A DNA stretch of 64,000 nt, taken from the NCBI RefSeq assembly GCF_000425905.1, contig NZ_AUEI01000008.1:1-64000 (forward strand), read 5' to 3'. This stretch comes from Lactobacillus psittaci DSM 15354. GTDB lineage: Bacteria > Bacillota > Bacilli > Lactobacillales > Lactobacillaceae. Position numbers and translations under genes: made by a program. The notes under the pieces were generated by a model, which searched no databases, had not been told where the DNA came from, and worked only from the letters and a program-made list of their open reading frames with translations. Positions 8,083 to 18,843 of this stretch are shown here, piece after piece; position 1 is the stretch's first letter, and each line of letters begins with the position of its first letter.

Positions 8083-10101
8083 CTATTCATTTTCTTCAAT
8101 ATACTCGTCAATAGCTTGGGTTAATTGAGCTTGGGCTTGTTCAATTGTAACATCCTTTAATTGCGTAGCCGCATTTGAAAGGTGGCCTCCTCCGCCCAAT
8201 TTTTCCATAATGACTTGGACATTGATATCACCCATTGACCGAGCCGAAATACCAACCAGGTCCTTTTTTCTACGAGTTACCGCAAAACTAGCATCAACGT
8301 GTTCTAATGACAAAGCCATGTCAGCAGCTTGTGCCGTAACAATTGGGTCAATTATCTTATCATCTTCACCCAGCATAATGGCAATATTATCATGATACAT
8401 CTTCAAGGTAGCAACTAACTTGGCCTTTTGCATAAAGCTATCTAGGTCTTCTTTAAGCAAATCACTAACTACTGCAGAATCAGCACCAATTGAGCGTAAG
8501 TAACTGGCTGCATCAAAAGTTCTAGTTCCAGTCCGCAATGAAAATTCCTTGGAGTCGACTGTAATCCCGGCTAGCATTGCCGTTGCCTCTAAGTCAGTCA
8601 GCAACTGCTCACCACGTTGTGGTTGATATTCAATCATTTCAGTTACCAATTCACAAGTTGATGAAGCATAGGGCTCAATGTAAATCAGCATTGGGTTTTC
8701 AGGGAATTCCTCACCACGTCTATGGTGGTCAATAATTACTAGCCGGTTCTTTAATTTTTCATAAAGCTTAGGGCTATAAGTAATTGAATACTTAGAGTGG
8801 TCAACCATAATTAATAGTGAATTACTGGTTGCTTGACTTAAAGCATCTTCAGGACTGATAAATAAGTCTAAGTCTCCGGCTTTCTCCATTCGAGAAACTA
8901 AGCGCCCAACATCGTAGTTGGTATGGTTGGTATCTAATACCACGCTTGCCTTGGTTCCGTGGGCTCTGGCAATCTTAGCAACACCAATCCCACCACCGAT
9001 GGCATCCATATCTGGACGTTGGTGGCCCACAATAAAGATTTGATCAGCATCTTTAAAAATCTCTTGTAAAGCTTGTGATACCATCCGCGCTCTAACTCGG
9101 GTCCGCTTTTCCATTGGGTTGGATTTTCCACCAAAAAAGCGTGCCTCTTCACCAGGAACTCGCAATACCACCTGGTCTCCCCCTCGGCCTAGAGCTAAGT
9201 CTAAGTTAGATTGCGCTTGATCAGCAATTTCATTCAAGGAGTCGCTTCCATAAGCTATCCCTATTGACAGCGTCAATGGCGTATTGTTGCGACTAGTTTC
9301 TAAGCGCACCTTATCCAAGACTGAGAATTTGTCTTCTTCAATTTTCTTCAAGTCTTGAACGTGAGCTAGTAAGATAAAGTGGTCTTCATCAATCCGCTTT
9401 AAATAAGCATTGAAGCGGCTAGCATATTCACTTAATGTGTTTTGGACATATGAACTCATCAAGGTTAACTCTTGGTCATGCATCCCTTGACTTAATTCAT
9501 CGTAGTTATCAATAAAGATTTGCCCAATTGCCAAGCGTTCAGCTTGGTATTTTTCTTCGATTTTGGCATATCTAGTGATATCAAGTAAATATACCACCCC
9601 CAACTTATCTTGGACTGTCATTTCAAACTTGTGCTTCCCCCATTGAACCAAGCGATTTTCATTAGTCTTTTTATCATCTAAGACTGTCTGAAAAATCTGT
9701 CCTAATTCTGGATCAACTGAGGCAATTGAGCGGCCAAGTAAATCCTGATCTTTTAGATACAGTTGCAAGTATGGGTTCACCCATTGAATATGATAGTTAG
9801 AATCATAGAGCAAGATTCCCAATGGCATCTTGATCATTGCTTCTTGCTCACTACGTTTTATTCGATATGATAAATTAGCTGCAAAATTATTCGCATTACC
9901 GGCTAAAATGTACACTCCATAGACTGTAAAAATCGCTATTAAAATAAAAATTAATAACATGGCTAATCCAAAAAATGGATTAATCATAATCCCAATTACA
10001 GTACTAAAGAGTGACAAAAAGATTACGATTACAACCGAAGCTGTTAAGCGGGAATCTTTAATAAATTCCGGTAATTCAAGTTTCTTAACAAAATCTTTCA
10101 T
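8083..10101 (-). CDS. gdpP: Cyclic-di-AMP phosphodiesterase GdpP
   Basis: This 672-residue membrane enzyme hydrolyses c-di-AMP to pApA and so tunes potassium uptake, turgor and wall stress. Two membrane helices (residues ~18-65) are followed by a PAS-like haem/ligand domain (~80-175) and a degenerate GGDEF domain (~175-305). The catalytic DHH domain (~340-500) has [16 protein letters not shown] and VIIDHHRR. The DHHA1 domain ends with [13 protein letters not shown]. It is the first gene of the gdpP-rplI-dnaB unit, 16 bases upstream of the L9 start. Confidence 0.95.
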   Translation of the reverse strand: MKDFVKKLELPEFIKDSRLTASVVIVIFLSLFSTVIGIMINPFFGLAMLLIFILIAIFTVYGVYILAGNANNFAANLSYRIKRSEQEAMIKMPLGILLYDSNYHIQWVNPYLQLYLKDQDLLGRSIASVDPELGQIFQTVLDDKKTNENRLVQWGKHKFEMTVQDKLGVVYLLDITRYAKIEEKYQAERLAIGQIFIDNYDELSQGMHDQELTLMSSYVQNTLSEYASRFNAYLKRIDEDHFILLAHVQDLKKIEEDKFSVLDKVRLETSRNNTPLTLSIGIAYGSDSLNEIADQAQSNLDLALGRGGDQVVLRVPGEEARFFGGKSNPMEKRTRVRARMVSQALQEIFKDADQIFIVGHQRPDMDAIGGGIGVAKIARAHGTKASVVLDTNHTNYDVGRLVSRMEKAGDLDLFISPEDALSQATSNSLLIMVDHSKYSITYSPKLYEKLKNRLVIIDHHRRGEEFPENPMLIYIEPYASSTCELVTEMIEYQPQRGEQLLTDLEATAMLAGITVDSKEFSLRTGTRTFDAASYLRSIGADSAVVSDLLKEDLDSFMQKAKLVATLKMYHDNIAIMLGEDDKIIDPIVTAQAADMALSLEHVDASFAVTRRKKDLVGISARSMGDINVQVIMEKLGGGGHLSNAATQLKDVTIEQAQAQLTQAIDEYIEENE

Positions 10102-10184
10102 GCAGATCCTCTCTAGCTTGAAAATAAACTACATCATTATTTATTATACCGTATATTCAAGTCCTTTTTCAGTTTCTGTGCATA

Positions 10185-10215
10185 AAAAAAGCATCTAGCT
10201 ACTGCTAGACGCTTA
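10185..10215 (-). terminator. Terminator of the rpsF-ssb-rpsR operon
   Basis: On the minus strand AAGCGTCTAGC and GCTAGATGCTT pair around AGTA, followed by T7. Confidence 0.8.
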
Positions 10216-10229
10216 GTGAAAGTCTGTTT

Positions 10230-10466
10230 TTAGTCTTCTGCTACGAATGGCAATAAGCCCATGATACGAGCTCTCTTAATCGCAATAGTCAACTTACGTT
10301 GGTTCTTTGCGCTAGTGCCAGTGACACGACGTGGTAAGATTTTACCTCTTTCAGAGATAAAACGTTTCAACAGATCAACATCTTTGTAATCGACATAGTC
10401 GATGTGGTTTGCGGCAATGAAGTCTACCTTACGGTGACGACGGCCGCCTCTTCTTTGTTGAGGCAT
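10230..10466 (-). CDS. rpsR: 30S ribosomal protein S18
   Basis: This 78-residue basic protein has the S18 core [22 protein letters not shown] and [25 protein letters not shown]18 pairs with S6 in the platform of the small subunit. It is the last gene of the rpsF-ssb-rpsR operon. The N-terminus [12 protein letters not shown] lacks zinc-ligand cysteines. Confidence 0.97.
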   Translation of the reverse strand: MPQQRRGGRRHRKVDFIAANHIDYVDYKDVDLLKRFISERGKILPRRVTGTSAKNQRKLTIAIKRARIMGLLPFVAED

Positions 10467-10489
10467 GTCTCTAGATCCTTTCTATTAAT

Positions 10490-10990
10490 TTAGAATGGAA
10501 GATCATCATCCGAAATATCAATTGTATCGCCAGAATCCGCAAATGGATCTTGTGGCGCAGTATTATTGGTATTTGGAGCACTATTATTAGTACTATTGTT
10601 ATTAGCACCTAATGAACTTCCGTTAGCTTGTGGCGCATAGCCACCATTTTGTGAACGAGCTTCACGGTCTTTACGTGATTCAAGTAATGAGAAGTTATCT
10701 ACTACTACTTCAGTAACGTAGACCCTTTGCCCATCCTTATTATCGTAGCTTCTGGTTTGGATTCGGCCATCAATAGCTACTAATGAACCCTTATTAGTGA
10801 AGTTGCAGAAATTCTCTGCAGCCTTTCTCCAGATTACACAGCTAATAAAATCAGCCCCGCGTTCACCTTGAGCATTTGCAAATTGACGATCAACTGCCAA
10901 TGTGAAGGTAGCAACGCTAATCCCACTACCAGTAGTGCGTAAATCAGGATCACGTGTTAAACGGCCAACAAGTACAACTCTATTAATCAT
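10490..10990 (-). CDS. ssb: Single-stranded DNA-binding protein
   Basis: This 166-residue SSB has an N-terminal OB fold (MINRVVLVGRLTRDPDLR to ~110). An Asn/Gly/Ser-rich flexible linker follows, then the acidic C-terminal tip DISDDDLPF that recruits replication and repair proteins. Its place between rpsF and rpsR is the Firmicute norm and marks it as the essential housekeeping copy. Confidence 0.97.
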   Translation of the reverse strand: MINRVVLVGRLTRDPDLRTTGSGISVATFTLAVDRQFANAQGERGADFISCVIWRKAAENFCNFTNKGSLVAIDGRIQTRSYDNKDGQRVYVTEVVVDNFSLLESRKDREARSQNGGYAPQANGSSLGANNNSTNNSAPNTNNTAPQDPFADSGDTIDISDDDLPF

Positions 10991-11026
10991 ACCTAGGTCC
11001 TCCCTTTCCTAATTCACGAAAATAAA

Positions 11027-11320
11027 CTACTTATCTAATTTAACGGTCATTGAACGTAAAACTTGGTTGTCGATTCTTGAAAGACGACCAAATTCGTCGA
11101 CTGCGTTAGCATCTTCTGCAGTGAAAGTCATAATGTGGTAAGTACCTTCACGATACTTGTTGATTTCGTATGCAAAACGACGCTTGCCCCAGTCTTTTGA
11201 TTCAACCATTGTAGCACCGTTGTCAGCGATAAGCTTATCGTACTTATCTACAACGGCCTTCTTTGCTTCGTCATCAATATCAGGCTTGATGATGTAAGTT
11301 ACTTCATACTTGGTTGTCAT
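11027..11320 (-). CDS. rpsF: 30S ribosomal protein S6
   Basis: This 97-residue protein starts [15 protein letters not shown] and contains [19 protein letters not shown] and [11 protein letters not shown], all S6 hallmarks. A strong AGAAGGAGGTG site lies 7-8 bases before the ATG at 11320. It leads the rpsF-ssb-rpsR operon. The leader (11321-11400) can fold into small hairpins and may carry the S6:S18 autoregulatory element, which I cannot confirm by eye. Confidence 0.97.
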   Translation of the reverse strand: MTTKYEVTYIIKPDIDDEAKKAVVDKYDKLIADNGATMVESKDWGKRRFAYEINKYREGTYHIMTFTAEDANAVDEFGRLSRIDNQVLRSMTVKLDK

Positions 11321-11423
11321 TGACTATTGCACCTCCTTCTGGACTAAATGGTTCTTACTAAGTTAAGAACAAGGAGTAATCGAAAAAATATTACTCGCAA
11401 TTCATAATTTTAGCACAGAACCA

Positions 11424-11504
11424 AAAAATTACCAAACTTTTTTACACGTGATCCTGATGTTTTTAGCCATCACTATAAAATACACGAAAAGTTGGTAATT
11501 TTTC
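11424..11504 (-). terminator. Long stem-loop after gyrA, probable terminator
   Basis: The arms AAAATTACCAA.CTTTT..CGTG (11424-11449) and CACGAAAAGTTGGTAATTTT (11483-11502) face each other across ~33 bases. On the minus strand this follows the gyrA stop and ends in a T-rich run. The rest of 11321-11528 is the rpsF promoter and leader region. Confidence 0.55.
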
Positions 11505-11528
11505 TTTTTTATTTTACGATTTTAGAAT

Positions 11529-14015
11529 TTATTTTTCTGAATCGTTAGTTTCTGCTTTCTCTTCTTGATTATCGTTATCATCATCTTCATTAGGAACTGC
11601 GGTCAAACTTGCGACACTATCGCCTTCGCCTAACTTAATTAAACGAACACCCATAGTTGCTCTACCAGTTTGTGAGACATCCTCAGTCTTAAATCTGATC
11701 ATAATTCCGTCAGTGGTAATTAACATGATATCAGTTGTCCCATCAACTACAGTCATCCCGGCAAGTGGGCCATTCTTCTTACCTAACTTGGTCGTTAAAA
11801 TACCTTTACCGCCACGCCCCTTAATTGGGTATTCACTAGCGCTGGTCCGCTTACCATAACCATTTTCAGAGATTACTAAGACTTCTGCACCTGGCTTAAG
11901 CACTTCACTGCCGACAACATAGTCATTTTCGCGCAAGTTAATTCCGCGAACTCCGGCAGCTGAACGTCCCATTACCCGAACGTCGCTTTCTTTGAAGCTT
12001 ACTGCATAGCCTAAGTGAGTGCCGATGATAATGTTTTGCTTACCATCAGTTGTTAAAACATTACTCAATTCATCCCCATCACGTAAGGTTAAAGCAATTA
12101 AACCAGAATTTCTGATATTACTAAATTCTTCAACACTAGTCCGCTTTACAACCCCCATCTTGGTAATAAAGAATAAGTTGCCTTCTTCATGCCCTTCAGG
12201 AACATTAATCATAGCTTGAATCTTTTCGCCCTTATCTAGTTGGAGCAAGTTGATGATTGGTAAACCCTTAGCGGTTCTGCTATATTCAGGAATCTCATAA
12301 GCTTTCTTAGAATATACTTTACCCTTATTAGTAAAGAACAATAAATAATCATGCGTACTTGAGTATGTTAAGCGTTCAATAAAGTCGTCATCTTGTACTC
12401 CCATACCCTTAATTCCACGACCACCACGGTTTTGCGTTCTGAATTCACTAACTGGCATCCGCTTAATATAGCCATTATGAGTCAAAGTTAAAAGTACATT
12501 TTGCTTTTCAATTAAATCTTCGTCTTCAATTGAAACAACTTCACTAGCTGTAATTTCAGTTCTTCGGTCATCACCGAAACGCTTTTGAATCTCGAGTAAT
12601 TCAGTATATATAATGCGGTCAATTCTTTCAGGTTTAGCCAAAATATCCTTGTAGTCAGCAATCTTTACTAACAAATCTTGATATTCTTGTTCAACCTTGT
12701 CTCGCTCTAAACCTGTCAAGCGAACTAAACGCATATCCAAGATAGCTTGAGCTTGCTTATCGTCTAATTCAAAGCGTGAAATCAAAGTTGCCTTAGCGAT
12801 ATCGCTTGATTCAGAGTTACGGATAATATTAACAATTTCATCAATATGGTCTAAGGCGATTCGCAAACCTTCTAAAATGTGGGCACGAGCTTCAGCCTTA
12901 TCTAAATCAAACTTAGTTCTTCGACGAACGACATCTTCTTGGTGATCAAGATAGTATTGGAGCATTTGCTTCAAAGTTAAGAAGTGTGGTGCTCCATTAA
13001 CGATTGCCACCATATTCATCCCGAAGTTAGTTTGCATTTGAGTTTCTTTGAATAAATTATTCAAAACCACACTAGCACTAGCATCACGCCGAATATCAAT
13101 GGTAATTCTCATCCCATGACGGTCAGATTCATCGCGAACCCCAGTGATACCATCAATTACTTTGTCCCGTGCTAATTCAGCAATCTTTTGCACTAACATT
13201 GCCTTGTTGACCATAAATGGAATTTCGGTAACGATAATCCGTTCACGGCCACTCTTTTCTTCTTCAATGTTAGTTTTTGCTCGAACAACAACGTTGCCTT
13301 TACCACTTTCGTAAGCATGCAAGATACCACTACGACCCATAATTACCCCACCAGTTGGGAAGTCAGGTCCTGGAATCACTTTCATTAAGTCCATTGTGGT
13401 TGCATCTGGATTTTTCATCAAAAGGTGCAATCCGGAAATAACTTCAGACAAATTATGTGGTGGAATATTGGTAGTCATACCTACGGCAATCCCACTAGCA
13501 CCGTTAACTAGCAAACTAGGAATTCTAGCCGGTAATACTAATGGTTCGTTTTCGGTATCATCATAGTTTCTTTGCCAGTCAATCGTATTTTTGTTAATGT
13601 CGCGAAGCATTTCTAGGGCAATTTTGCTCATTCTAGCTTCGGTATAACGCATGGCAGCTGGGCGGTCCCCATCAACGGAACCGAAGTTACCGTGACCATC
13701 AACTAACATATACCGGTAACTGAAGTCCTGAGCCATGTGGGCCATCGCTTCATAAATTGAAGAGTCACCGTGTGGGTGAAACTTACCCATAACTTCCCCG
13801 ACAATTCTGGCACTCTTTTTGTAAGGCTTGTCAGGAGTAACCCCTAATTCATTCATTCCGTAAAGAATCCGGCGTTGTACCGGCTTCATCCCATCACGAA
13901 CATCAGGTAATGCCCGGGCAACAATAACACTCATTGCGTAGTCAAGGAAAGAGCTACGCATGGTGTGAGTTAAATCGACATTTCTAATTCTGCGATCTTG
14001 ACCTTGATTATCCAT
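11529..14015 (-). CDS. gyrA: DNA gyrase subunit A
   Basis: This 828-residue breakage-reunion subunit of gyrase introduces negative supercoils together with GyrB. The N-terminus contains [17 protein letters not shown]. The quinolone-determining region [17 protein letters not shown] carries the Ser and Glu associated with susceptibility. [11 protein letters not shown] contains the catalytic Tyr. Six beta-pinwheel repeats form the C-terminal DNA-wrapping domain, including the GyrA-box [11 protein letters not shown]. An acidic tail ([14 protein letters not shown]) ends the protein. It lies 11 bases after gyrB in the same operon. Confidence 0.98.
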   Translation of the reverse strand: MDNQGQDRRIRNVDLTHTMRSSFLDYAMSVIVARALPDVRDGMKPVQRRILYGMNELGVTPDKPYKKSARIVGEVMGKFHPHGDSSIYEAMAHMAQDFSYRYMLVDGHGNFGSVDGDRPAAMRYTEARMSKIALEMLRDINKNTIDWQRNYDDTENEPLVLPARIPSLLVNGASGIAVGMTTNIPPHNLSEVISGLHLLMKNPDATTMDLMKVIPGPDFPTGGVIMGRSGILHAYESGKGNVVVRAKTNIEEEKSGRERIIVTEIPFMVNKAMLVQKIAELARDKVIDGITGVRDESDRHGMRITIDIRRDASASVVLNNLFKETQMQTNFGMNMVAIVNGAPHFLTLKQMLQYYLDHQEDVVRRRTKFDLDKAEARAHILEGLRIALDHIDEIVNIIRNSESSDIAKATLISRFELDDKQAQAILDMRLVRLTGLERDKVEQEYQDLLVKIADYKDILAKPERIDRIIYTELLEIQKRFGDDRRTEITASEVVSIEDEDLIEKQNVLLTLTHNGYIKRMPVSEFRTQNRGGRGIKGMGVQDDDFIERLTYSSTHDYLLFFTNKGKVYSKKAYEIPEYSRTAKGLPIINLLQLDKGEKIQAMINVPEGHEEGNLFFITKMGVVKRTSVEEFSNIRNSGLIALTLRDGDELSNVLTTDGKQNIIIGTHLGYAVSFKESDVRVMGRSAAGVRGINLRENDYVVGSEVLKPGAEVLVISENGYGKRTSASEYPIKGRGGKGILTTKLGKKNGPLAGMTVVDGTTDIMLITTDGIMIRFKTEDVSQTGRATMGVRLIKLGEGDSVASLTAVPNEDDDNDNQEEKAETNDSEK

Positions 14016-14026
14016 CTAGCTCCTCC

Positions 14027-15982
14027 TTATGCATCCAAGTTTTCAACGTATTTAGCATTCTTAGTAATAAAGTCACGCCGTGGACCAACTTCATTACCCA
14101 TTAGCATTTCAAAGACGGCATCTGCATCTTCGGCATAAGCTGGGTCAACACGGTCTAGGCGACGATTTTCTGGGTCCATGGTAGTTTCCCATAATTGATC
14201 AGCTGACATTTCACCTAACCCCTTGTAACGTTGAACAGTTGGCTTAGGACTAGGTTGAAGTGAGCCCAAATAATCATGTAATTCTTCATCACTATCAAGA
14301 TATTTAACAATCTTACCTTGCTTTACTTGGTAAAGTGGTGGACGAGCAATGTACACATATCCTGCCTTAATCATTGGCTTCATGTAGCGGTAGAACAAGG
14401 TTAAAAGCAAGGTTCTAATGTGAGCACCATCGACATCGGCATCAGTCATGATAATTAACTTGTGATAACGTGCCTTTTTAACATCAAAATCAGCTCCAAA
14501 ACCTGTCCCTAAAGCTGTGAACAAGGTTCTAATTTCTTGGTTAGCCAAAATTCGATCCATTGAGGCCTTTTCAACGTTCAAAATCTTACCTCTGATTGGC
14601 AAAATAGCCTGAGTCAATCTTGAACGACCTTGCTTAGCAGAACCACCGGCTGAGTCCCCTTCGACAATAAACAATTCTGAAATTTCAGGATCATTACTGG
14701 TATTATCAGCTAATTTACCTGGCAAGTTAGCAATTTCAAGGCCTGACTTTTTACGAGTAACTTCACGTGCACGCTTAGCAGCAATTCTAGCCTTTTCAGC
14801 TAATTGTCCCTTTTCTACAATCTTGCGGCCTACACTTGGGTTTTCTAATAAGAACTTGCTAAAGGCCTCAGAAAAGGCCTTATCAACAGCAGCTCTAGCA
14901 TCGGAGTTACCTAACTTAGTCTTAGTCTGGCCTTCAAATTGTGGGTTCGGGTGTTTAATTGAGATAACTGCTGTCATCCCTTCACGAATATCTTCACCAG
15001 ACAAGTTAGTATCACTATCTTTAAAGATTTTTGCCTTGCGCGCATAGTCATTAATTACCCGCGTCAATGCTGTCTTAAAGCCGGCTTCATGCATCCCACC
15101 TTCATAGGTATGAATGTTATTGGCAAAAGTCATCAATGTTGTCTTATAGCCAGTTGTATATTGCAAGGCCACTTCAACATTAATACCATCATAGTCGCCT
15201 TCGACATAAACAGGAGTATCAAAGAGTTTTTCTTCTTTTTTATCCAAAAAGGCTACATATTCCTTGATTCCGCCTTCATAGTGGTAAACATCGGTTTCTG
15301 CAGAATCTTTGCGCTTATCAGTAAAGGTTAATTTAAGCCCCTTATTCAAGAAAGCCAATTCTTGAATCCGCTTTTTCAAAATTTTATCATCAAAAACGAT
15401 TGTTTCAGTGAAGATATCAGGATCTGGATAAAAATGAACAATTGTCCCATGTTGACTTGGATCAACGGTGCCAATTTCTTTTAACTCATGCTTTACCCGG
15501 CCATGATCAAAATCAATAAAGTACTTCTTACCATCACGCATAACAGTAACTTCAACCTTAGTTGATAAGGCGTTCACTACTGAAGCACCAACCCCATGCA
15601 AACCACCAGATACCTTGTATCCGCCACCGCCGAACTTACCACCAGCGTGCAAAACTGTATAAACAGTTTCAACTGCGGGACGGCCGGTCTTCTTTTGGAT
15701 ATCAACCGGGATACCACGACCATCATCTTGAACAGTGACACTGCCATCTGCTTCAACTGTGACTTCAATCTTAGTCGCAAAACCTGCTAGACATTCGTCA
15801 ATCCCATTGTCGATGATTTCCCATACCAAGTGGTGCAAACCTTGAGAACTAGTAGAGCCAATATACATCCCAGGTCTTTTTCTAACCGCTTCAAGTCCAC
15901 CTAGGACTTGAATCTGACTGGCATTATATTTATCTGCTTCTTTTTCGTACTCTTTGACATCTTTCATCTTGTCATCTGCCAT
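14027..15982 (-). CDS. gyrB: DNA gyrase subunit B
   Basis: This 651-residue ATPase subunit has the GHKL ATP site ([33 protein letters not shown]), the transducer domain, and the TOPRIM domain with [13 protein letters not shown] and [14 protein letters not shown] (metal-binding Asp and Glu). The C-terminal [14 protein letters not shown] block is present. The start overlaps the recF stop as TAATG, so the two genes are translationally coupled. Confidence 0.98.
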   Translation of the reverse strand: MADDKMKDVKEYEKEADKYNASQIQVLGGLEAVRKRPGMYIGSTSSQGLHHLVWEIIDNGIDECLAGFATKIEVTVEADGSVTVQDDGRGIPVDIQKKTGRPAVETVYTVLHAGGKFGGGGYKVSGGLHGVGASVVNALSTKVEVTVMRDGKKYFIDFDHGRVKHELKEIGTVDPSQHGTIVHFYPDPDIFTETIVFDDKILKKRIQELAFLNKGLKLTFTDKRKDSAETDVYHYEGGIKEYVAFLDKKEEKLFDTPVYVEGDYDGINVEVALQYTTGYKTTLMTFANNIHTYEGGMHEAGFKTALTRVINDYARKAKIFKDSDTNLSGEDIREGMTAVISIKHPNPQFEGQTKTKLGNSDARAAVDKAFSEAFSKFLLENPSVGRKIVEKGQLAEKARIAAKRAREVTRKKSGLEIANLPGKLADNTSNDPEISELFIVEGDSAGGSAKQGRSRLTQAILPIRGKILNVEKASMDRILANQEIRTLFTALGTGFGADFDVKKARYHKLIIMTDADVDGAHIRTLLLTLFYRYMKPMIKAGYVYIARPPLYQVKQGKIVKYLDSDEELHDYLGSLQPSPKPTVQRYKGLGEMSADQLWETTMDPENRRLDRVDPAYAEDADAVFEMLMGNEVGPRRDFITKNAKYVENLDA

Positions 15983-17103
15983 TATTTAACCTTCCCTTCA
16001 CTAATAACTCCCTTGTTCAAGATAAAAATCTTTGGTGCTTTTACTATTTCCCAGGAAATTCCTGCTAAATCTGTCGTAGTGATAAACGTCTGCGTTTTTC
16101 CATGGATGTAGTTGAGTAAGGCTGACTGTCTAGTATGATCAAGTTCGCTCATCACATCATCCAAAAGTAAGACTGGATATTCACCGGTAATTTTATGAAT
16201 TAGTTGAATTTCCGCTAATTTTAAACTTAAAGCAATCGTTCTTTGTTGCCCCTGAGAGGCATAAAAATGAGCATCTTGCTGATTCAGCAAGAATTGCAAA
16301 TCATCGCGATGAGGACCTGAAAGGGTCGTCCCCGTTCTAATTTCACTAGCTTGATTTTTTTGAAAGCTGGCCAAAACCTGCTGATAAATTTCTTCAACCG
16401 CTGTTGCCTTAATTTCAACTGAAGGATTATATACCACCTCAAGTTGTTCTTTTCCTTGACTAATTGCCTGATAAGCTTCAGCCGCAAACTCACTTAAGTC
16501 ATGTAAATATTTCAAGCGTCGCGCAATTATTTCAGCAGCTAAGCCTGCCAGCTGGTCGGATAAAACCTCTAAAAAGACCTTATCTTGACTCTTGCCCTTT
16601 GCTAGTTGCTTTAAGTAATTGTTCTTTTGTTGCAGAACTTGTTTATATTGGCTTGAAAAATATAAATATTCCGGATTAATCTGCCCAAATTCTAGGTCCA
16701 TAAACCGTCTCCGAATCGTTGGCGCTCCCTTAACCAGCGCTAAGTCTTCTGGTGAAAACAAAATTGCATTTAACTGCCCGATGTAACGAGAAAGTCTAGC
16801 TTGCTGAATGCGATTAATCCAGGCCTTTTTGCCCTTTTTATTAACTAATAATTTTAAATCTGTTTCTACTTGGCTTTTGACCACGTGCCCAGCAAGGCTC
16901 GCACTTGCCTGCCCGAACCGAATCAATTCCTTATCACTACTTGTCCGGTGAGATCGGGTTAAGGCTAGAAAATAAATAGCCTCCAGTAAGTTCGTCTTAC
17001 CTTGGGCATTTTGACCAATAAAAATATTTACATGCTTCGAAAAATTAGTCGCTAGCTCTTCAAAATTGCGATAATCCTTTAAAGTTAACTGTTTAAGATA
17101 CAT
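15982..17103 (-). CDS. recF: DNA replication and repair protein RecF
   Basis: This 373-residue SMC-like ATPase loads RecA at gaps and helps restart forks. Walker A is [13 protein letters not shown] (near residue 30), the signature is TLSGPHRDD, and Walker B with D-loop is [13 protein letters not shown]. It is coupled at both ends through one-base TAATG overlaps with yaaA (upstream) and gyrB (downstream). Confidence 0.97.
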   Translation of the reverse strand: MYLKQLTLKDYRNFEELATNFSKHVNIFIGQNAQGKTNLLEAIYFLALTRSHRTSSDKELIRFGQASASLAGHVVKSQVETDLKLLVNKKGKKAWINRIQQARLSRYIGQLNAILFSPEDLALVKGAPTIRRRFMDLEFGQINPEYLYFSSQYKQVLQQKNNYLKQLAKGKSQDKVFLEVLSDQLAGLAAEIIARRLKYLHDLSEFAAEAYQAISQGKEQLEVVYNPSVEIKATAVEEIYQQVLASFQKNQASEIRTGTTLSGPHRDDLQFLLNQQDAHFYASQGQQRTIALSLKLAEIQLIHKITGEYPVLLLDDVMSELDHTRQSALLNYIHGKTQTFITTTDLAGISWEIVKAPKIFILNKGVISEGKVK

Positions 17104-17324
17104 TATGCTTGCTCAAACACATACTCTTGATTTTGAATTTTCAACTTGTCGCCTGGATATAATTTCTTTCCACGCCGATTTTCTTCAACGCCATTCAGCC
17201 AAACGCTCTGTTCAGCTAAGAACCACTTCGCTTGGCCACCTGAACTGATAAAATCTTCTTCTTTCAAAAACTGGCCTAAAGTAATATGGTCACCTTTAAT
17301 TTTAAAAGTTTTTATTTTCCTCAC
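17103..17324 (-). CDS. yaaA: S4-domain RNA-binding protein YaaA
   Basis: This 73-residue single S4 domain has [23 protein letters not shown] and [14 protein letters not shown]-type features. It always sits between dnaN and recF in Firmicutes and is thought to bind RNA; no molecular function is proven. A GAGG site precedes the ATG at 17324. It is the first gene of the yaaA-recF-gyrB-gyrA unit, separated from dnaN by a terminator. Confidence 0.92.
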   Translation of the reverse strand: MRKIKTFKIKGDHITLGQFLKEEDFISSGGQAKWFLAEQSVWLNGVEENRRGKKLYPGDKLKIQNQEYVFEQA

Positions 17325-17491
17325 CTCAAACCTAACTAATACTCTTATATTATAAGCTTTTCAGAGGCTAAAAACAAACCTATTCCCTAATATAAGCCGA
17401 TTTAAGCGGATTTTTAAGAAAACGGATAACTGTATTCAAAAGCCTTTTAACTAAAAATAGCCCCTAAAACGGGCCAGATTATGAATGCAAA

Positions 17492-17516
17492 GAAAAAAGC
17501 CATCGTGTGATGGCCT
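17492..17516 (-). terminator. Terminator of dnaN
   Basis: A GCCATC/GATGGC stem with an ACAC loop is followed by T6 on the minus strand, just after the dnaN stop. The bases from 17325 to 17491 are the promoter region for yaaA-recF-gyrBA. Confidence 0.8.
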
Positions 17517-17534
17517 TTGCTCATATTTGTCTTT

Positions 17535-18665
17535 TTAGTAAGTTCTAACTGGTGTAATCAATTGAATAAATTCAACATCATCCTTACCAGGAACAACTGT
17601 AAATGGTCTAAGTGGTTCAGTGAAGTTGATGACCACAGTATCAGTAATTGAAGCAGTTAAGGCTGCTTTCAAGTAGTCTGGGTTGAATGAAATTTCCAGC
17701 TTATCACCAGTAAGTGATTTTACCATTGGTCTTTCTTCAACATTACCAATTTCAGGAGAATCACCTTCTAATTTGGCAATTCCACTTTCAGTATCCAAAG
17801 TCAACTTAACTACGTTGTTGCGACCAGCGTGAGTCAATAAGCTAACCCGATCAAGGGCTTGAGACAAGTCACTTTTATCGAATTCAGCTTGAGTTGAACT
17901 AGTAGTTGGCAATAAACGATCAGTATCAGGATAAGTTCCTTCAAGTAAACGTGAGTAAAAACTTACATTACCAATTACGAACAAGACTTGATTTTCACCA
18001 GGATTTACATGAACTTGCGGATCTTGTTCACCAATAATTCGAGAAAGTTCAACTAAGCTCTTTCCAGGAATAATCAAATCAGTTTCAACTTGAGGGCCAT
18101 TTTCAAGGGTAATTGTTCTTTGAGACAAACGGTGAGAGTCAGTAGCAACAGCCTTAATTTTATCTGAGTTGAAAACAAAGTGGACCCCAGTTAAAATTGG
18201 ACGACTTTCTTGAGTTGAAACTGCAAAGTTAGTTTCGTTAATAATTTCTCTGAAAGTTTTACCAGAAATATCAAAAGCAGTTTCTGAATCAATTTCTGGT
18301 AAACGAGGATAGTTATTAGCATCTAAGCCGTTAATAGTAAATTCACTATTTTCAGAACTAATTTGAGTTTGCATACCTTCTTTTACTTCAAAGAGTAAGT
18401 CTTTACCAGGCAATTTTTTTACGATTTCATTGAAAAAGCGTGCAGGTAAAACAATTGATCCAGTAGATTCGACGGTTAAGTCTTCACTAACAGGAATTTT
18501 GATTTCAATTGAAATATCAGTATCGCTACCTGTCAAAACCATTTCGTCATTTGATAAATCGACTTTAATCCCACTAAGAATTGGAATAGTTGCTCTTGAT
18601 GAGATAGCCCGCATAACATTATTCAAATTATCAAGAAATAAGTTACGGTTAATTGTAAATTTCAT
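17535..18665 (-). CDS. dnaN: DNA polymerase III beta subunit (sliding clamp)
   Basis: This 376-residue clamp has three repeated DNA-clamp domains. The start MKFTINRNLFLDNLNNVMRA, RPILTGVHF in the second domain and the C-terminus ending LITPVRTY are typical. It rings DNA and tethers the polymerase. The gene follows dnaA across a 178-base gap that carries two DnaA-box-like sites. Confidence 0.98.
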   Translation of the reverse strand: MKFTINRNLFLDNLNNVMRAISSRATIPILSGIKVDLSNDEMVLTGSDTDISIEIKIPVSEDLTVESTGSIVLPARFFNEIVKKLPGKDLLFEVKEGMQTQISSENSEFTINGLDANNYPRLPEIDSETAFDISGKTFREIINETNFAVSTQESRPILTGVHFVFNSDKIKAVATDSHRLSQRTITLENGPQVETDLIIPGKSLVELSRIIGEQDPQVHVNPGENQVLFVIGNVSFYSRLLEGTYPDTDRLLPTTSSTQAEFDKSDLSQALDRVSLLTHAGRNNVVKLTLDTESGIAKLEGDSPEIGNVEERPMVKSLTGDKLEISFNPDYLKAALTASITDTVVINFTEPLRPFTVVPGKDDVEFIQLITPVRTY

Positions 18666-18806
18666 TTTGACCTCCTGAAGTTCTTTTGGCGACTATATTT
18701 ATTAATTATTATATTAATTTATTTTAGAAGTAGTAGTAGGGCCTGTTAATTATGTTGAAAAATAGGCTCAACCCTTAAAATAACGCATTTGTGGCGGTGG
18801 GCAAAC

Positions 18807-18833
18807 TGTGAATAACTCTACAAGTTTTCCACA
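18807..18833. promoter_or_regulatory. DnaA-box-like sites between dnaA and dnaN
   Basis: TGTGAATAA (18807-18815) and TTTTCCACA (18825-18833) are each close to the DnaA box TTATCCACA. They lie downstream of dnaA, the position of the second half of bipartite origins in other Firmicutes. The gap 18666-18843 holds no gene. Confidence 0.55.
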
Positions 18834-18843
18834 TGTTATTAAC

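Noticed and set aside
8067-8111. N-terminal extension of L9
   Set aside because: It overlaps the gdpP stop, and the family start MKVIF has a strong ribosome site.
10945-10962. ATCACGTGTTAA inside ssb as parS-like
   Set aside because: Only the CACGTG core matches and it lies in coding sequence.
11440-11456. CACGTGA core near the gyrA terminator as a third parS site
   Set aside because: The flanks differ from parS at four defined positions; it is part of the long gyrA stem-loop.
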